Translations under genes and position numbers: made by a program
NCBI GenBank assembly: GCA_031271465.1
Contig: JAISVR010000043.1
Coordinates: 62,001 to 126,000, forward strand
From: Prevotellaceae bacterium
Lineage (GTDB): Bacteria > Bacteroidota > Bacteroidia > Bacteroidales > Paludibacteraceae
Length of the DNA: 64,000 nt
Reading direction: 5' to 3'
Shown: piece after piece, positions 1-8,178 of the stretch
Layout of the letters: every line of letters starts with the position of its first letter
How positions within the stretch are numbered: the first letter of the stretch is position 1
Notes under the pieces: generated by a model
What the model was told of the DNA's origin: nothing
Database searches by the model: none
The model's input: only the letters and a program-made list of their open reading frames with translations

Positions 1-1
1 G

Positions 2-406
2 TTTGCGAAAATACGCACGACTTCCGATATTGAGTTTGCTGTTGATGAATTGATTTTCGACGGTTTGATACGCAGTACCGAAAAACAACAGTACATCGAA
101 CGGATACAAGCTGCTATCTCCGAAAGTGGCGTACAGGATTGGTTTTCGGATAATTATAAATTATTCAACGAATGTGAGATTTTATTGAAAGATGAATGCG
201 GACACAGCATCAGCCGTCGTCCCGACCGCGTAATGATAGGCAATTCCGAAGTATTGGTGGTAGATTATAAATTTGGCGAAGCAAACACTCGATACCAAAA
301 ACAAGTGCAGAATTACGCCGCATTGCTCCGTCAAATGGGTTACTCAAATGTGAGTGGCTATTTGTGGTTTGTAAACGAAAATCGCATAGAAAAAATTCCC
401 TCCTAA
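2..406 (+). CDS. C-terminal part of a RecB-like nuclease/helicase (5' truncated by window edge)
   Basis: The reading frame is open from base 2, so this is the 3' end of a gene that starts outside the window. The visible 134 residues carry a PD-(D/E)XK nuclease signature of the RecB type: a GxxxxRPDRV-like segment (ISRRPDRVMI), then VLVVDYKFG, where the Asp and the DYK lysine are the expected metal/catalytic residues, then a Gln/Tyr motif (YQKQVQNYAALL). Proteins of this kind in Bacteroidota are usually UvrD-type helicases with a C-terminal nuclease, acting like exodeoxyribonuclease V (RecB/AddA) in double-strand-break repair. Only the nuclease end is visible, so the helicase part is inference. 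The stop lies 11 bases from the converging rsh gene, with no obvious terminator between them. Confidence 0.75.
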   Translation, partial: FAKIRTTSDIEFAVDELIFDGLIRSTEKQQYIERIQAAISESGVQDWFSDNYKLFNECEILLKDECGHSISRRPDRVMIGNSEVLVVDYKFGEANTRYQKQVQNYAALLRQMGYSNVSGYLWFVNENRIEKIPS

Positions 407-417
407 TCCGCTCTGCT

Positions 418-2703
418 CTATCCAAACCACATAGCACTTCCGGTGTGGTGATGATTATCGTTTGCCTGTTGAGTTTCGGTTTCCTCGATGCGCTTTACCG
501 ATTTTACCGATTTGATTTTTGAAAGAGTAACACCTATTTTGTCCACTTCTTCGGCGTCGTGTACAAAAATGTGAAAGTTGCCCGTAAAAATACCGTCTTT
601 GATGTCGATGTTTATTTTCCGAATATCGACCGAATAATCTTGCGAAATCATCTTTATTATTTGCACCAGCACTCCTTGTGCATCAATTCCTCGAATTTCG
701 ATAACAACAGGAAAAGATTGAATACGCTTCGAATGCCAATTTACTGATACGATGTTTTCGCCATGGTTCGATTTGAGTTTGGCAGCAACGGGACAGTCGA
801 GTTTGTGCAACACAACCGAGTTATCGTCGTCGTCGATATATCCCAAAATATCATCTCCCGGAATAGGATGGCAGCATTCGGCTACTTTGTAATGAATCGA
901 GCTTTTGTCCGAAAGCTGAAGCACTTTTTTCCGATCTATTTTTTGAGATTTCGATTTTGTGTTATCGCTTTCCGGTTTCGGCTCAGTGTGCTTCTGTAAA
1001 CCGCTAAAAGGGAATTTCAAATAATCCGTCCACTTATTACTTTTCTTTTTAAATATCTTTTTATCAATATCCTGTAAATCGCGAATTCCATAGCCAAGTT
1101 CATAGTACAATTCGTTGCGCTGCGTGAGATGGAAAAAATTGAGTGCCAATTGAATATTTTGATTATCAGCAGGCAAACCCAATTCCTTGAATTTTTCTTC
1201 GAGCAACACGCGTCCTTTTTCTATATACAACCGGTTTTCTTTTTTGAAAACTGATTTCAATTTAGCGCGCGCGCGTGCAGTGGTAACATAATTTATCCAT
1301 TCCGCCTGAGGTTTTTGACTGTGCGAAGTAAGAATTTCCACCTGGTCGCCGCTGGAAAGAACATGACTCAGGGGTTCGAGCTTGTGGTTCACCTTCGCGC
1401 CAATGCAGTGCATACCAATATCGGAGTGCAACGAAAATGCAAAATCAAGTGCCGTTGCTCCCTGCGGCAAAATTTTTGCCTCGCCTTTGGGGGTAAATAC
1501 AATGATTTCGTTCGCAAAAAGGTTGAGTTTAAATGTGTCGAGAAAATCAATTGCATTCGGGTCATCGCTTGCAAGCACTTCTTTGAGACTTTCGAGCCAT
1601 TTGTCGAGTTCGGTTGCAGGCGAATTATCATCGGATTTGTATTTCCAATGGGCAGACAATCCGCGTTCGGCAATTTCGTGCATTCGCTCGCTACGGATTT
1701 GCACTTCTATCCAATGTCCCTGCGTACTCATCACAGTGGTGTGCAAGGCTTCGTATCCATTTGCCTTGGGAGTAGAAATCCAATCGCGAAGCCGCTCGGG
1801 ATGAGGCTTATAATTATTGGTAACAACGGTATAAATTTTCCAGCTTTGCTCTTTTTCCGAAATATCTTCGCGGCATTTAAAAATAATACGCACCGCCAGC
1901 AAGTCGAACACTTCTTCAAAGCTGATCTTTTTTGTCTGCATTTTATGCCAAATCGAATACACCGTTTTGATGCGCTTTTCGATGTAAAAATCGTAGCCCA
2001 TTGCTTTGAGTGCTTTTTGTATCGGTGCGATAAATTGCTGATATACTTCTTCGCTCAGCGAATTGTCGGCAGCAAGTTTTCTACTTATTTCTTCAAAAAT
2101 CTCAGGATGTTCGTATTTGAAACTCAAGTCTTCGAGTTCTGTTTTTATTTTAAAAAGCCCCAACCGGTAAGCAAGCGGCGCGTAGATATAGAGCGTTTCG
2201 CCGGCAATTTTGTACTGCTTTGCCGGCGGCATCGAAGCCAGCGTACGCATGTTGTGCAAACGGTCGGCAATTTTTATCATAATAATGCGCGGGTCGTTGA
2301 ACATAGTGAGCAGCACTTTGCGGAAATTCTCCGCCTGTACCGACGCTTCGGCACCAAATACGCCACCCGAAATCTTGGTCAACCCATCGACAAAACTCGC
2401 AATACGCTTCCCAAATAAATTTTCGATATCCGCCACCGTGTAGTCGGTATCTTCCACCACATCGTGCAACAAGGCAGAACAGAGCGAAGTGGTACCCAAG
2501 CCGATTTCGCCCACCGCGATACGCGCCACTGCCAGCGGATGCATCATATAGGGTTCGCCCGAGCGGCGTTTCACACCCTTGTGTGCCGTATTGGCAAACT
2601 GAAATGCTCGTTCCACAAGATCCAAATCCTGCCGATGCCCGGATTTTTTGTAATCGTCGAGCAGTAATTCGTATGCTTGTTGTATTTGTTGTTCGTCGGT
2701 CAT
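418..2703 (-). CDS. rsh: Bifunctional (p)ppGpp synthetase/hydrolase, RelA/SpoT family
   Basis: Long RSH enzyme (761 aa) that makes and degrades the alarmone (p)ppGpp in the stringent response. Domains in order: HD hydrolase with H41, H55 and the H80-D81 pair inside HDVVEDT, so the hydrolase site looks intact; the synthetase domain, with YEALHTTVM and an IEVQIRSERMHEIAERG-like stretch; a TGS domain around residues 400-460; and a C-terminal ACT domain around 680-745. Length and order are those of full-size RelA/SpoT proteins. It is the last gene of a minus-strand run: cca, a small membrane protein ending 6 bases before this start codon, then this gene, so co-transcription is likely. Start MTDEQQ is the only sensible start. 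Whether it plays the RelA or the SpoT role cannot be decided from this copy alone. Confidence 0.95.
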   Translation of the reverse strand: MTDEQQIQQAYELLLDDYKKSGHRQDLDLVERAFQFANTAHKGVKRRSGEPYMMHPLAVARIAVGEIGLGTTSLCSALLHDVVEDTDYTVADIENLFGKRIASFVDGLTKISGGVFGAEASVQAENFRKVLLTMFNDPRIIMIKIADRLHNMRTLASMPPAKQYKIAGETLYIYAPLAYRLGLFKIKTELEDLSFKYEHPEIFEEISRKLAADNSLSEEVYQQFIAPIQKALKAMGYDFYIEKRIKTVYSIWHKMQTKKISFEEVFDLLAVRIIFKCREDISEKEQSWKIYTVVTNNYKPHPERLRDWISTPKANGYEALHTTVMSTQGHWIEVQIRSERMHEIAERGLSAHWKYKSDDNSPATELDKWLESLKEVLASDDPNAIDFLDTFKLNLFANEIIVFTPKGEAKILPQGATALDFAFSLHSDIGMHCIGAKVNHKLEPLSHVLSSGDQVEILTSHSQKPQAEWINYVTTARARAKLKSVFKKENRLYIEKGRVLLEEKFKELGLPADNQNIQLALNFFHLTQRNELYYELGYGIRDLQDIDKKIFKKKSNKWTDYLKFPFSGLQKHTEPKPESDNTKSKSQKIDRKKVLQLSDKSSIHYKVAECCHPIPGDDILGYIDDDDNSVVLHKLDCPVAAKLKSNHGENIVSVNWHSKRIQSFPVVIEIRGIDAQGVLVQIIKMISQDYSVDIRKINIDIKDGIFTGNFHIFVHDAEEVDKIGVTLSKIKSVKSVKRIEETETQQANDNHHHTGSAMWFG

Positions 2704-2709
2704 ATTTGT

Positions 2710-3036
2710 TCAATTATGATTTTTTTTTGGATATTCTTTTTTGGATAATTGATAATGTTTTCGATGCTTTTTAATAGCAGCTTCTTCCTGTTGTTTTTTG
2801 TATTGCCGCATTCTATCGAAAAGTTTTTTTCGACGAAATAGTTGGTAAATGCCTGCGCCGAAAAATCCGGCTCCCAATAACATCACAATCGAACCATCGC
2901 GTACAATAAGCAAGCCTCGATAATTAATACCAATTTCGGGCTCACCGCAAAGATAGATCACTGCTCCCATCACAAGTAAAACAAAACCAATAATAGCATT
3001 CAGCAACGACCAACTCAAAAACTTATGATAATCCAT
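2710..3036 (-). CDS. Small membrane protein, function unknown
   Basis: 108-residue protein with two clear hydrophobic segments (about residues 11-30 and 45-67) and a strongly basic, Lys-rich C-terminal tail (residues 68-108), which should lie in the cytoplasm. I do not recognise a family. It sits between cca (stop 25 bases upstream) and rsh (start 6 bases downstream) on the same strand, so it is almost certainly in the same transcript. Being a co-transcribed neighbour of rsh does not by itself assign a function. The overlapping plus-strand frames show no protein-like composition. Confidence 0.75.
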   Translation of the reverse strand: MDYHKFLSWSLLNAIIGFVLLVMGAVIYLCGEPEIGINYRGLLIVRDGSIVMLLGAGFFGAGIYQLFRRKKLFDRMRQYKKQQEEAAIKKHRKHYQLSKKEYPKKNHN

Positions 3037-3061
3037 TTGCCGATTTCAAACTTTTAATTTT

Positions 3062-4480
3062 TTAGTTCTTAACTTCAGTTTTTGTAATCCCCATTTCCTC
3101 AGCTTTTTCCATCATAAATTGATACGCAGCATCGTACTCGTTAGGTATTATCCCATCGAGAATGGCATCTTTTATTACCATTTTCAATTCTCCTACTTTA
3201 CTGCTTGGCGGCAGATTGAAAGTTTGCATTATCAATTCGCCCGATATAGGGGGCTGAAAGTTGCGCACACGGTCTTTTTCCTCAATATCTTTCAATTTTT
3301 GCCGTACCAATTGAAAATTCGCCAAAAATCGTTTTACCTTTTCGGGATTCTTCGAAGTTATATCTGCCTCACAAAGCATCATCAAGCTGTCGATATCGTC
3401 GCCCGCCTCGAAAAGCAAACGGCGAACGGCAGAGTCGGTTACCTCGTCTTCGCTCAACACTATGGGACGCATGTGCAGCGACACCATTTTTTGCACGAAA
3501 CGCATTTTTTCGTTCATCGGCATTTTCATGCGGCGAAAAATATGCGGTATCATTTTGCTGCCAACAAAATTGTGGTTGTGAAACGACCAGCCCAGGCGCG
3601 GGTCATAGCGTTTGGTAGCAGGCTTACCTATGTCGTGAAACACGGCAGCCCAGCGCAACCACAAATCATTCGTGTGCCGGCTCAAGCTGTCGAGCACTTC
3701 CAGCGTATGATGAAAATTATCTTTATGTCCCCTGCCTTCTTTCGTTTCAATACCTTTGAGTGCGCTCAGTTCGGGTATAATCAGCTCGAGCAAACCCGTT
3801 TGTTCGAGCAACAAAAACCCCACACTTGGGCGCGGTGAGAGCACTATTTTATTCAATTCGTCAACAATCCGTTCTTTCGAAACAATAGAAATCCGCTCAC
3901 GGTTGCGGGCAATGGCATCGAAAGTTTTTTCTTCAATATAAAATCCAAGCTGCGCAGCAAAACGAACGGCGCGCATCATACGCAAGGGGTCGTCGGAAAA
4001 AGTGATATCAGGGTCGAGCGGCGTGCGGATAATCCGGCTTTCAAGGTCGCGCTTCCCGTCAAAAGGGTCGATCAATTCGCCAAAACGCGCAGCGTTCAGA
4101 CAAAGAGCCATGGCATTGATGGTAAAATCACGACGATTTTGATCGTCTTCAAGCGTACCGTCTTCCACTATCGGCTTGCGGCTGTCGCTACGATACGATT
4201 CGCGCCGCGCCCCAACAAACTCTACTTCCATATCGCCGACTTTCACCTGTGCCGTACCAAAATTTTTGAAAACTGCAAGCGAAACTCCTTTCCCCAACTG
4301 TTCTGCAACCGATTCTGCAAGAGCAATGCCGCTACCAAGGCAAACAATATCAATATCTTTGCTTGGACGACCGAGCAGTAAATCGCGCACAAAACCACCG
4401 ATAACGAAACATTCTGTGCCCCGCTCATCGGCTATCGAAGAAATCAGTTGAAAAATATCGTGTTGTAAATGTTCTTTCAT
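3062..4480 (-). CDS. cca: CCA tRNA nucleotidyltransferase with HD domain
   Basis: Adds or repairs the 3'-CCA end of tRNAs. The N-terminal nucleotidyltransferase head carries GGFVRD (residues 28-33) and the metal-binding D42-x-D44, followed by the RRDFTINAMA motif and the tRNA-binding helical region. An HD phosphohydrolase domain follows in the C-terminal half (FHDIGKP, about residue 280), as in bacterial CCA enzymes that also remove 2',3'-cyclic phosphates. Length (472 aa) fits Bacteroidota homologues. It is the first gene of the cca - membrane protein - rsh run, and a TACTTTTG -10-like box lies 18 bases upstream of its start. Divergent from hisA. Confidence 0.93.
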   Translation of the reverse strand: MKEHLQHDIFQLISSIADERGTECFVIGGFVRDLLLGRPSKDIDIVCLGSGIALAESVAEQLGKGVSLAVFKNFGTAQVKVGDMEVEFVGARRESYRSDSRKPIVEDGTLEDDQNRRDFTINAMALCLNAARFGELIDPFDGKRDLESRIIRTPLDPDITFSDDPLRMMRAVRFAAQLGFYIEEKTFDAIARNRERISIVSKERIVDELNKIVLSPRPSVGFLLLEQTGLLELIIPELSALKGIETKEGRGHKDNFHHTLEVLDSLSRHTNDLWLRWAAVFHDIGKPATKRYDPRLGWSFHNHNFVGSKMIPHIFRRMKMPMNEKMRFVQKMVSLHMRPIVLSEDEVTDSAVRRLLFEAGDDIDSLMMLCEADITSKNPEKVKRFLANFQLVRQKLKDIEEKDRVRNFQPPISGELIMQTFNLPPSSKVGELKMVIKDAILDGIIPNEYDAAYQFMMEKAEEMGITKTEVKN

Positions 4481-4497
4481 CAGAAAAAATCAAAACG

Positions 4498-4534
4498 CAA
4501 AAGTAGTAAATAAACCAAATAAAGCGTATTTTTG
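4498..4534. promoter_or_regulatory. Divergent -7 boxes for cca (minus) and hisA (plus)
   Basis: Two matches to the Bacteroidota -7 element TAnnTTTG lie back to back: TACTTTTG on the minus strand (4498-4505) facing cca, and TATTTTTG on the plus strand (4527-4534) facing hisA. No convincing TTTG -33 element is seen at 19-21 bases for either, so strength is unknown. Confidence 0.55.
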
Positions 4535-4556
4535 CGAGTCGAAAAATTAAAATTTT

Positions 4557-5276
4557 ATGATTGAAATAATACCTGCTATAGATATCATCGAAGGTAAATG
4601 CGTACGCCTTTCGCAGGGCGACTACAACAGCAAAAAGGTGTATAACGAAAATCCCGTGGAAGTTGCCAAGGAGTTTGAGGCAGCAGGCATTCGCCGCTTG
4701 CATTTGGTCGATTTGGACGGCGCAAAGGCACAGCATATTGTTAACCAAAAAATTCTCGAACAGGTTGTACTTCAAACTTCGCTCACGGTCGATTTCGGCG
4801 GCGGATTGAAAAGCGACGACGATGTGCGCATTGCTTTCGACTGCGGGGCTTCGATGATTACCGGCGGCAGCATTGCCGTGAAAGATGAAGAGCGATTTGT
4901 ACGCTGGCTGAAATACTACGGCGGCGAGCGTATTATTCTCGGCGCCGATGTGCGCGACGAAATGCTTGCCGTGAACGGTTGGACTGAAACGACCAATATT
5001 GAGTTGCTGCCGTTTATCGGTAAATTTAAGCGCAAGGGCTTGACGAAAGTGATTTGCACCGACATTGCCAAAGACGGCATGTTGCAAGGCGCGTCGGTCG
5101 ATTTGTACCGAAAAATACTCAATCAATACCCCGATTTGTATCTTATTGCAAGCGGCGGCGTGAGCAATATCCGAGATATTGAGGAATTGGAACATGCAGG
5201 TGTTCCTGCCGTGATTTTCGGCAAAGCGATTTACGAAGGGAATATTAAATTGAGCGATTTGAAACGATTTTTGTAG
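4557..5276 (+). CDS. hisA: Phosphoribosylformimino-5-aminoimidazole carboxamide ribotide isomerase
   Basis: HisA catalyses the Amadori isomerisation of ProFAR to PRFAR in histidine synthesis. The 239 residues show a complete (beta/alpha)8 barrel of the HisA/HisF family, with the two catalytic aspartates in place (D9 in PAIDI; D131 in GADVRD), GGGLKSDDDV as the first phosphate-binding loop, ASGGVSNIRD as the second, and VIFGKAIYEG near the end. In Bacteroidales hisA is commonly followed directly by hisF and hisIE. Here no hisF is present, and the next genes are a minus-strand phosphatase and only then hisIE. A -7 box lies 22 bases upstream. The 3' flank is a dispersed inverted repeat. Confidence 0.96.
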   Translation: MIEIIPAIDIIEGKCVRLSQGDYNSKKVYNENPVEVAKEFEAAGIRRLHLVDLDGAKAQHIVNQKILEQVVLQTSLTVDFGGGLKSDDDVRIAFDCGASMITGGSIAVKDEERFVRWLKYYGGERIILGADVRDEMLAVNGWTETTNIELLPFIGKFKRKGLTKVICTDIAKDGMLQGASVDLYRKILNQYPDLYLIASGGVSNIRDIEELEHAGVPAVIFGKAIYEGNIKLSDLKRFL

Positions 5277-5290
5277 AAAAGGAAAAACCG

Positions 5291-5367
5291 GCGCGTCATT
5301 GCGAGAAGCTACGACGAAGCAATCTCCGGCACAGGAACGGATTGCTTTGTTCCTCGCAATGACGCGC
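5291..5367. repeat. Dispersed inverted repeat, GTCATTGCGAG family
   Basis: Outer arms of 15 bases (GCGCGTCATTGCGAG at 5291-5305 and its complement at 5353-5367) enclose a second inverted pair around GAAGCAATC / GATTGCTTT. The copy lies between the converging ends of hisA and the phosphatase. Related copies lie near 8034, 9665, 21327, 25690 and 50386. Confidence 0.85.
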
Positions 5368-5385
5368 ACGCCGTAATACTATAAC

Positions 5386-6459
5386 CTATTTCCCAAATCC
5401 GTACGATTGCAACATTCGGTCGAAAACTCCCGTATTTTGCATAAATCCGCCAAAAATTTCGCTACCTGTGCCGTAGCTGTAAATCGGTACAGGCACGCCC
5501 GTATGTTTAAGGGTACTGAATTTGGCTTTAAAAGTCCGTTTGGCAATATCGCCTTTGGGCAAAGTAAGTCCGCCGGTTTCGTGGTCGGCAACCACAACGA
5601 CAAGCGTGCCCGGATTACGGTCGGCAAAATCGAGCGCAACACCCACCGCTTTATCAAAATCGAGCACTTCGTTCACCACATAGTCACTTTGGTTCACATG
5701 CCCCGCCCAGTCTATCTGCGAACCTTCTACCATAAGGAAAAAGCCTTTTTCGTTTTTCGAAAGCAATTCGAGCGATTTATAAACGCCTTTCACCAGCAGA
5801 TTGTCGCGCTCGGCAGCTTTGCCAGGATGATTGTCTGCCAAAAGCGCAGCCATTTTGCCCGATTGCACTCTATTCATAGCTTCAAGCGTATGCACTACGG
5901 TATAATCTTTCGAGCGTAATTCTTCGCTGAGATTGCGCCCATCCTTGCGTTTTTCAAAATCGTTGCGACCACCGCCGATAAACACATCAATACCGGATTT
6001 CAAATAATCGGCAGCAATTGCTTCGGTCATACTGCGGCTTGGCTGGTGCGCTACAAAAGATGCAGGTGTGGCATGCGTTACATTGCACGACACTACGAGT
6101 CCGGTTGCCAAATCGTTGTTTTTAGCTATCTGCATGATAGAATTCACGGCTACAGTATCGGGACTCATGCCTACCATTCCGTTGTTGGTTTTCACGCCGC
6201 AAGCAAGTGCCGTACCGCCGGCAGAAGAATCGGTGGTAAAATCGTTTGCCGAATAGGTTTTCGAGAAACCAACGGTTTTCATGCGCTCAATATTCAGCGG
6301 CGCAGGGCTGCTCACCATACCTGCATATACTTGCGCTATACCCATGCCATCGCCAATGAGCAGAATAATATTTTTCACTTTTTGCTCCTGCGCATTAATG
6401 GTAAGGCTGATAAAAAGACTTATGAAAAGAAGCTTTGCGGTCAGACTAATTCGCTTCAT
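5386..6459 (-). CDS. phoA: Alkaline phosphatase, secreted
   Basis: Member of the alkaline phosphatase superfamily that releases phosphate from monoesters in the periplasm. Visible: a signal peptide (residues 1-23, ending TINA-Q), the first metal ligand in IGDGMG (D37), the nucleophile loop TDSSAGGTA (Ser78), CNVTHATPASF, the metal-binding VEGSQIDWAGH, and ADHETGG near the C terminus. At 357 residues it is shorter than E. coli PhoA (about 450), but all metal-site motifs are present, so it is probably active. It sits alone on the minus strand between hisA and hisIE. A TACTTTTG -7 box (6491-6498) lies upstream. No PHO-box-like site was recognised. The symbol is by family only. Confidence 0.9.
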   Translation of the reverse strand: MKRISLTAKLLFISLFISLTINAQEQKVKNIILLIGDGMGIAQVYAGMVSSPAPLNIERMKTVGFSKTYSANDFTTDSSAGGTALACGVKTNNGMVGMSPDTVAVNSIMQIAKNNDLATGLVVSCNVTHATPASFVAHQPSRSMTEAIAADYLKSGIDVFIGGGRNDFEKRKDGRNLSEELRSKDYTVVHTLEAMNRVQSGKMAALLADNHPGKAAERDNLLVKGVYKSLELLSKNEKGFFLMVEGSQIDWAGHVNQSDYVVNEVLDFDKAVGVALDFADRNPGTLVVVVADHETGGLTLPKGDIAKRTFKAKFSTLKHTGVPVPIYSYGTGSEIFGGFMQNTGVFDRMLQSYGFGK

Positions 6460-6490
6460 AACTGTACTGTTTTTTTAAAATTAATGTCTG

Positions 6491-6600
6491 CAAAAGTAGT
6501 ATTTTTTCCAAATACAATAATGCAAATCCCTCCCATTTCCATGGAAATACAATCCATTTCTACGGATTTAAAGCGTTTTTCAAAAAATGTTTTATCTTTG
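6491..6600. promoter_or_regulatory. Divergent promoter region with a perfect 14-bp palindrome
   Basis: Minus-strand TACTTTTG (6491-6498) faces the phosphatase, and plus-strand TATCTTTG (6593-6600) faces hisIE. Between them ATTTCCATGGAAAT (6535-6548) is a perfect palindrome, with a partial echo (AATCCATTTC) just downstream. It could be an operator for either gene; no known regulator is assigned. Confidence 0.5.
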
Positions 6601-6623
6601 TCGACAATTTTGAAACTGAAAAT

Positions 6624-7217
6624 ATGACAATCGATTTCTCAAAACAGGGCGGACTGGTACCCGCCATTATTCAGGATGCTGCCACAAACAAAGTGCTCAT
6701 GCTCGGCTACATGAACGAAGAGGCTCTTGCTCAAACCGAGGCAACGGGCAAGGTTACTTTTTTCAGCCGCTCGAAAAACCGCTTGTGGACAAAGGGCGAA
6801 GAGAGCGGAAATTTCCTCAATCTTGTATCCATAGCTGCCGATTGCGACAACGATACGCTGCTCGTGAAGGTAAATCCCGTGGGTGCGGTGTGCCACACAG
6901 GCGCAGATACCTGCTGGGGCGAAACGAACAGCGAGGACATCATGTTTCTTAAATATTTGCAGGATTTTATCGACCGCCGGTTTGTTGAAAAACCTCAAGG
7001 CTCGTATACTACTTCGCTCTTTGCCGAGGGAGTGAACCGAATGGCGCAAAAAGTGGGCGAAGAAGCGGTGGAAACTGTTATCGAAGCTGTAAACGGCACC
7101 GAGGAAGGCTTCCTTTACGAAGCTTCCGATATGATATATCACCTCATCGTATTGCTTGCCTCTAAAGGTTACCGCCTCGAAGATTTGGCGCGCGAATTGA
7201 AAAAACGACATAAATAA
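6624..7217 (+). CDS. hisIE: Bifunctional phosphoribosyl-AMP cyclohydrolase / phosphoribosyl-ATP pyrophosphatase
   Basis: Carries out steps 2 and 3 of histidine synthesis. The first about 100 residues are the PRA-CH domain (VLMLGYMNEEAL, SRSKNRLWTKGEESGN, and the zinc/magnesium site VCHTGADTCW). The remaining about 90 residues are the PRA-PH domain (KVGEEAVETVIEA, then SDMIYHLIVLL). This fusion is the usual arrangement in Bacteroidota. Length (197 aa) is normal. The gene is cut off from hisA by a phosphatase on the other strand and has its own -7 box (TATCTTTG) 23 bases upstream, so it appears to be separately transcribed. Confidence 0.96.
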   Translation: MTIDFSKQGGLVPAIIQDAATNKVLMLGYMNEEALAQTEATGKVTFFSRSKNRLWTKGEESGNFLNLVSIAADCDNDTLLVKVNPVGAVCHTGADTCWGETNSEDIMFLKYLQDFIDRRFVEKPQGSYTTSLFAEGVNRMAQKVGEEAVETVIEAVNGTEEGFLYEASDMIYHLIVLLASKGYRLEDLARELKKRHK

Positions 7218-7287
7218 ACTTTAATGTATAGATATCAAAAACAATTAGAGTTTAGATAAAAATACTTTATTAATTACACGCTAAAAA

Positions 7288-7992
7288 ATGGAAGATAAAG
7301 ATTTGCTCATAAAATATGTTTCGGTCGATTTGGTGCAAGCAGAAGTTTTTGTATTGCGCAATATCAACCTCGAGGTGCACAAAGGCGAATTTATTTACCT
7401 TATCGGTAAAGTGGGCAGCGGGAAAAGTTCGCTGCTCAAATCGTTCTACGCCGAAATTCCCATACATGCAGGCGAACGGGCTCAAATTTTCGACTACGAC
7501 CTGCGGAAAATAAAACGCCGGCAAGTGCCGCATCTGCGCCGAAAACTCGGTATTATTTATCAGGATTTTCAACTGTTGATTGACCGCACGATACACGACA
7601 ATCTGCTTTTTGTACTTCGTGCCACGGGCTGGAAAAAGAAACACGAAATGGAAGCGCGCATTGCCGAAGTTCTCAAACAGGTGGGCATGGCAAGCAAGGG
7701 TTACAAAATGCCGCATCAGCTTTCGGGAGGTGAACAGCAACGCATCGTGATTGCACGCGCATTGCTCAACTCGCCCGACATTATTCTTGCCGACGAACCT
7801 ACAGGGCATTTAGACCCTGAAACGGGCAACGAAATTGTGCAGTTGCTGCATTCAATCAAAAATAGCGGTACAACGGTAATTATGTCTACCCACAATTTGA
7901 AATGGACAGAAGATTATCCGGGACGGATTCTTCATTTCGGCGACGAACACATGTGGGAAAAATGCGAAAATGACGATAAGTGCTACAATTAA
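7288..7992 (+). CDS. ftsE: FtsE-like ABC transporter ATP-binding protein
   Basis: ABC ATPase of 234 residues. Walker A is GKVGSGKS (40-47), the signature is LSGGEQQR, and Walker B runs into ADEPTGHLD, followed by an H-loop (STHN). Early sequence and size resemble FtsE, the ATPase partner of FtsX in cell division and peptidoglycan hydrolase control. No ftsX is next to it, so the name rests on similarity within the ATPase alone; a LolD/MacB-type ATPase is the main alternative. It lies 70 bases after hisIE on the same strand and may be read from the same transcript. An inverted repeat follows it. Confidence 0.75.
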   Translation: MEDKDLLIKYVSVDLVQAEVFVLRNINLEVHKGEFIYLIGKVGSGKSSLLKSFYAEIPIHAGERAQIFDYDLRKIKRRQVPHLRRKLGIIYQDFQLLIDRTIHDNLLFVLRATGWKKKHEMEARIAEVLKQVGMASKGYKMPHQLSGGEQQRIVIARALLNSPDIILADEPTGHLDPETGNEIVQLLHSIKNSGTTVIMSTHNLKWTEDYPGRILHFGDEHMWEKCENDDKCYN

Positions 7993-8033
7993 TTTGCGGT
8001 ATTGTAAATTGATATGGTTTTATATTTATTAGT

Positions 8034-8106
8034 TTAGATTGCTTCGTCCCTCGCAATGACGCAAACCCAAGTGCAACGCGTCATTGCGAGGGACGAAGCA
8101 ATCTAA
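8034..8106. repeat. Perfect 29-bp inverted repeat, GTCATTGCGAG family
   Basis: Arms at 8034-8062 and 8078-8106 are perfectly complementary over 29 bases, with a 15-base loop. Each arm joins GCTTCGTCC and CTCGCAATGACGC. It lies between the converging ends of ftsE and the TlpA-like gene and would form a very stable RNA hairpin from either strand. Confidence 0.9.
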
Positions 8107-8178
8107 CAAATGACATTAACTATAAATAATACCTAATCCGCTACCCATTATCGAAAAATCATCGAAATAAACACCGAT

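Noticed and set aside
1315..2418. 367-codon open frame antisense to rsh
   Set aside because: No domain signature and fully overlaps the conserved RSH catalytic region.
4425..5369. 314-codon open frame antisense to hisA
   Set aside because: Lies opposite all of hisA and runs into a dispersed repeat; not protein-like.
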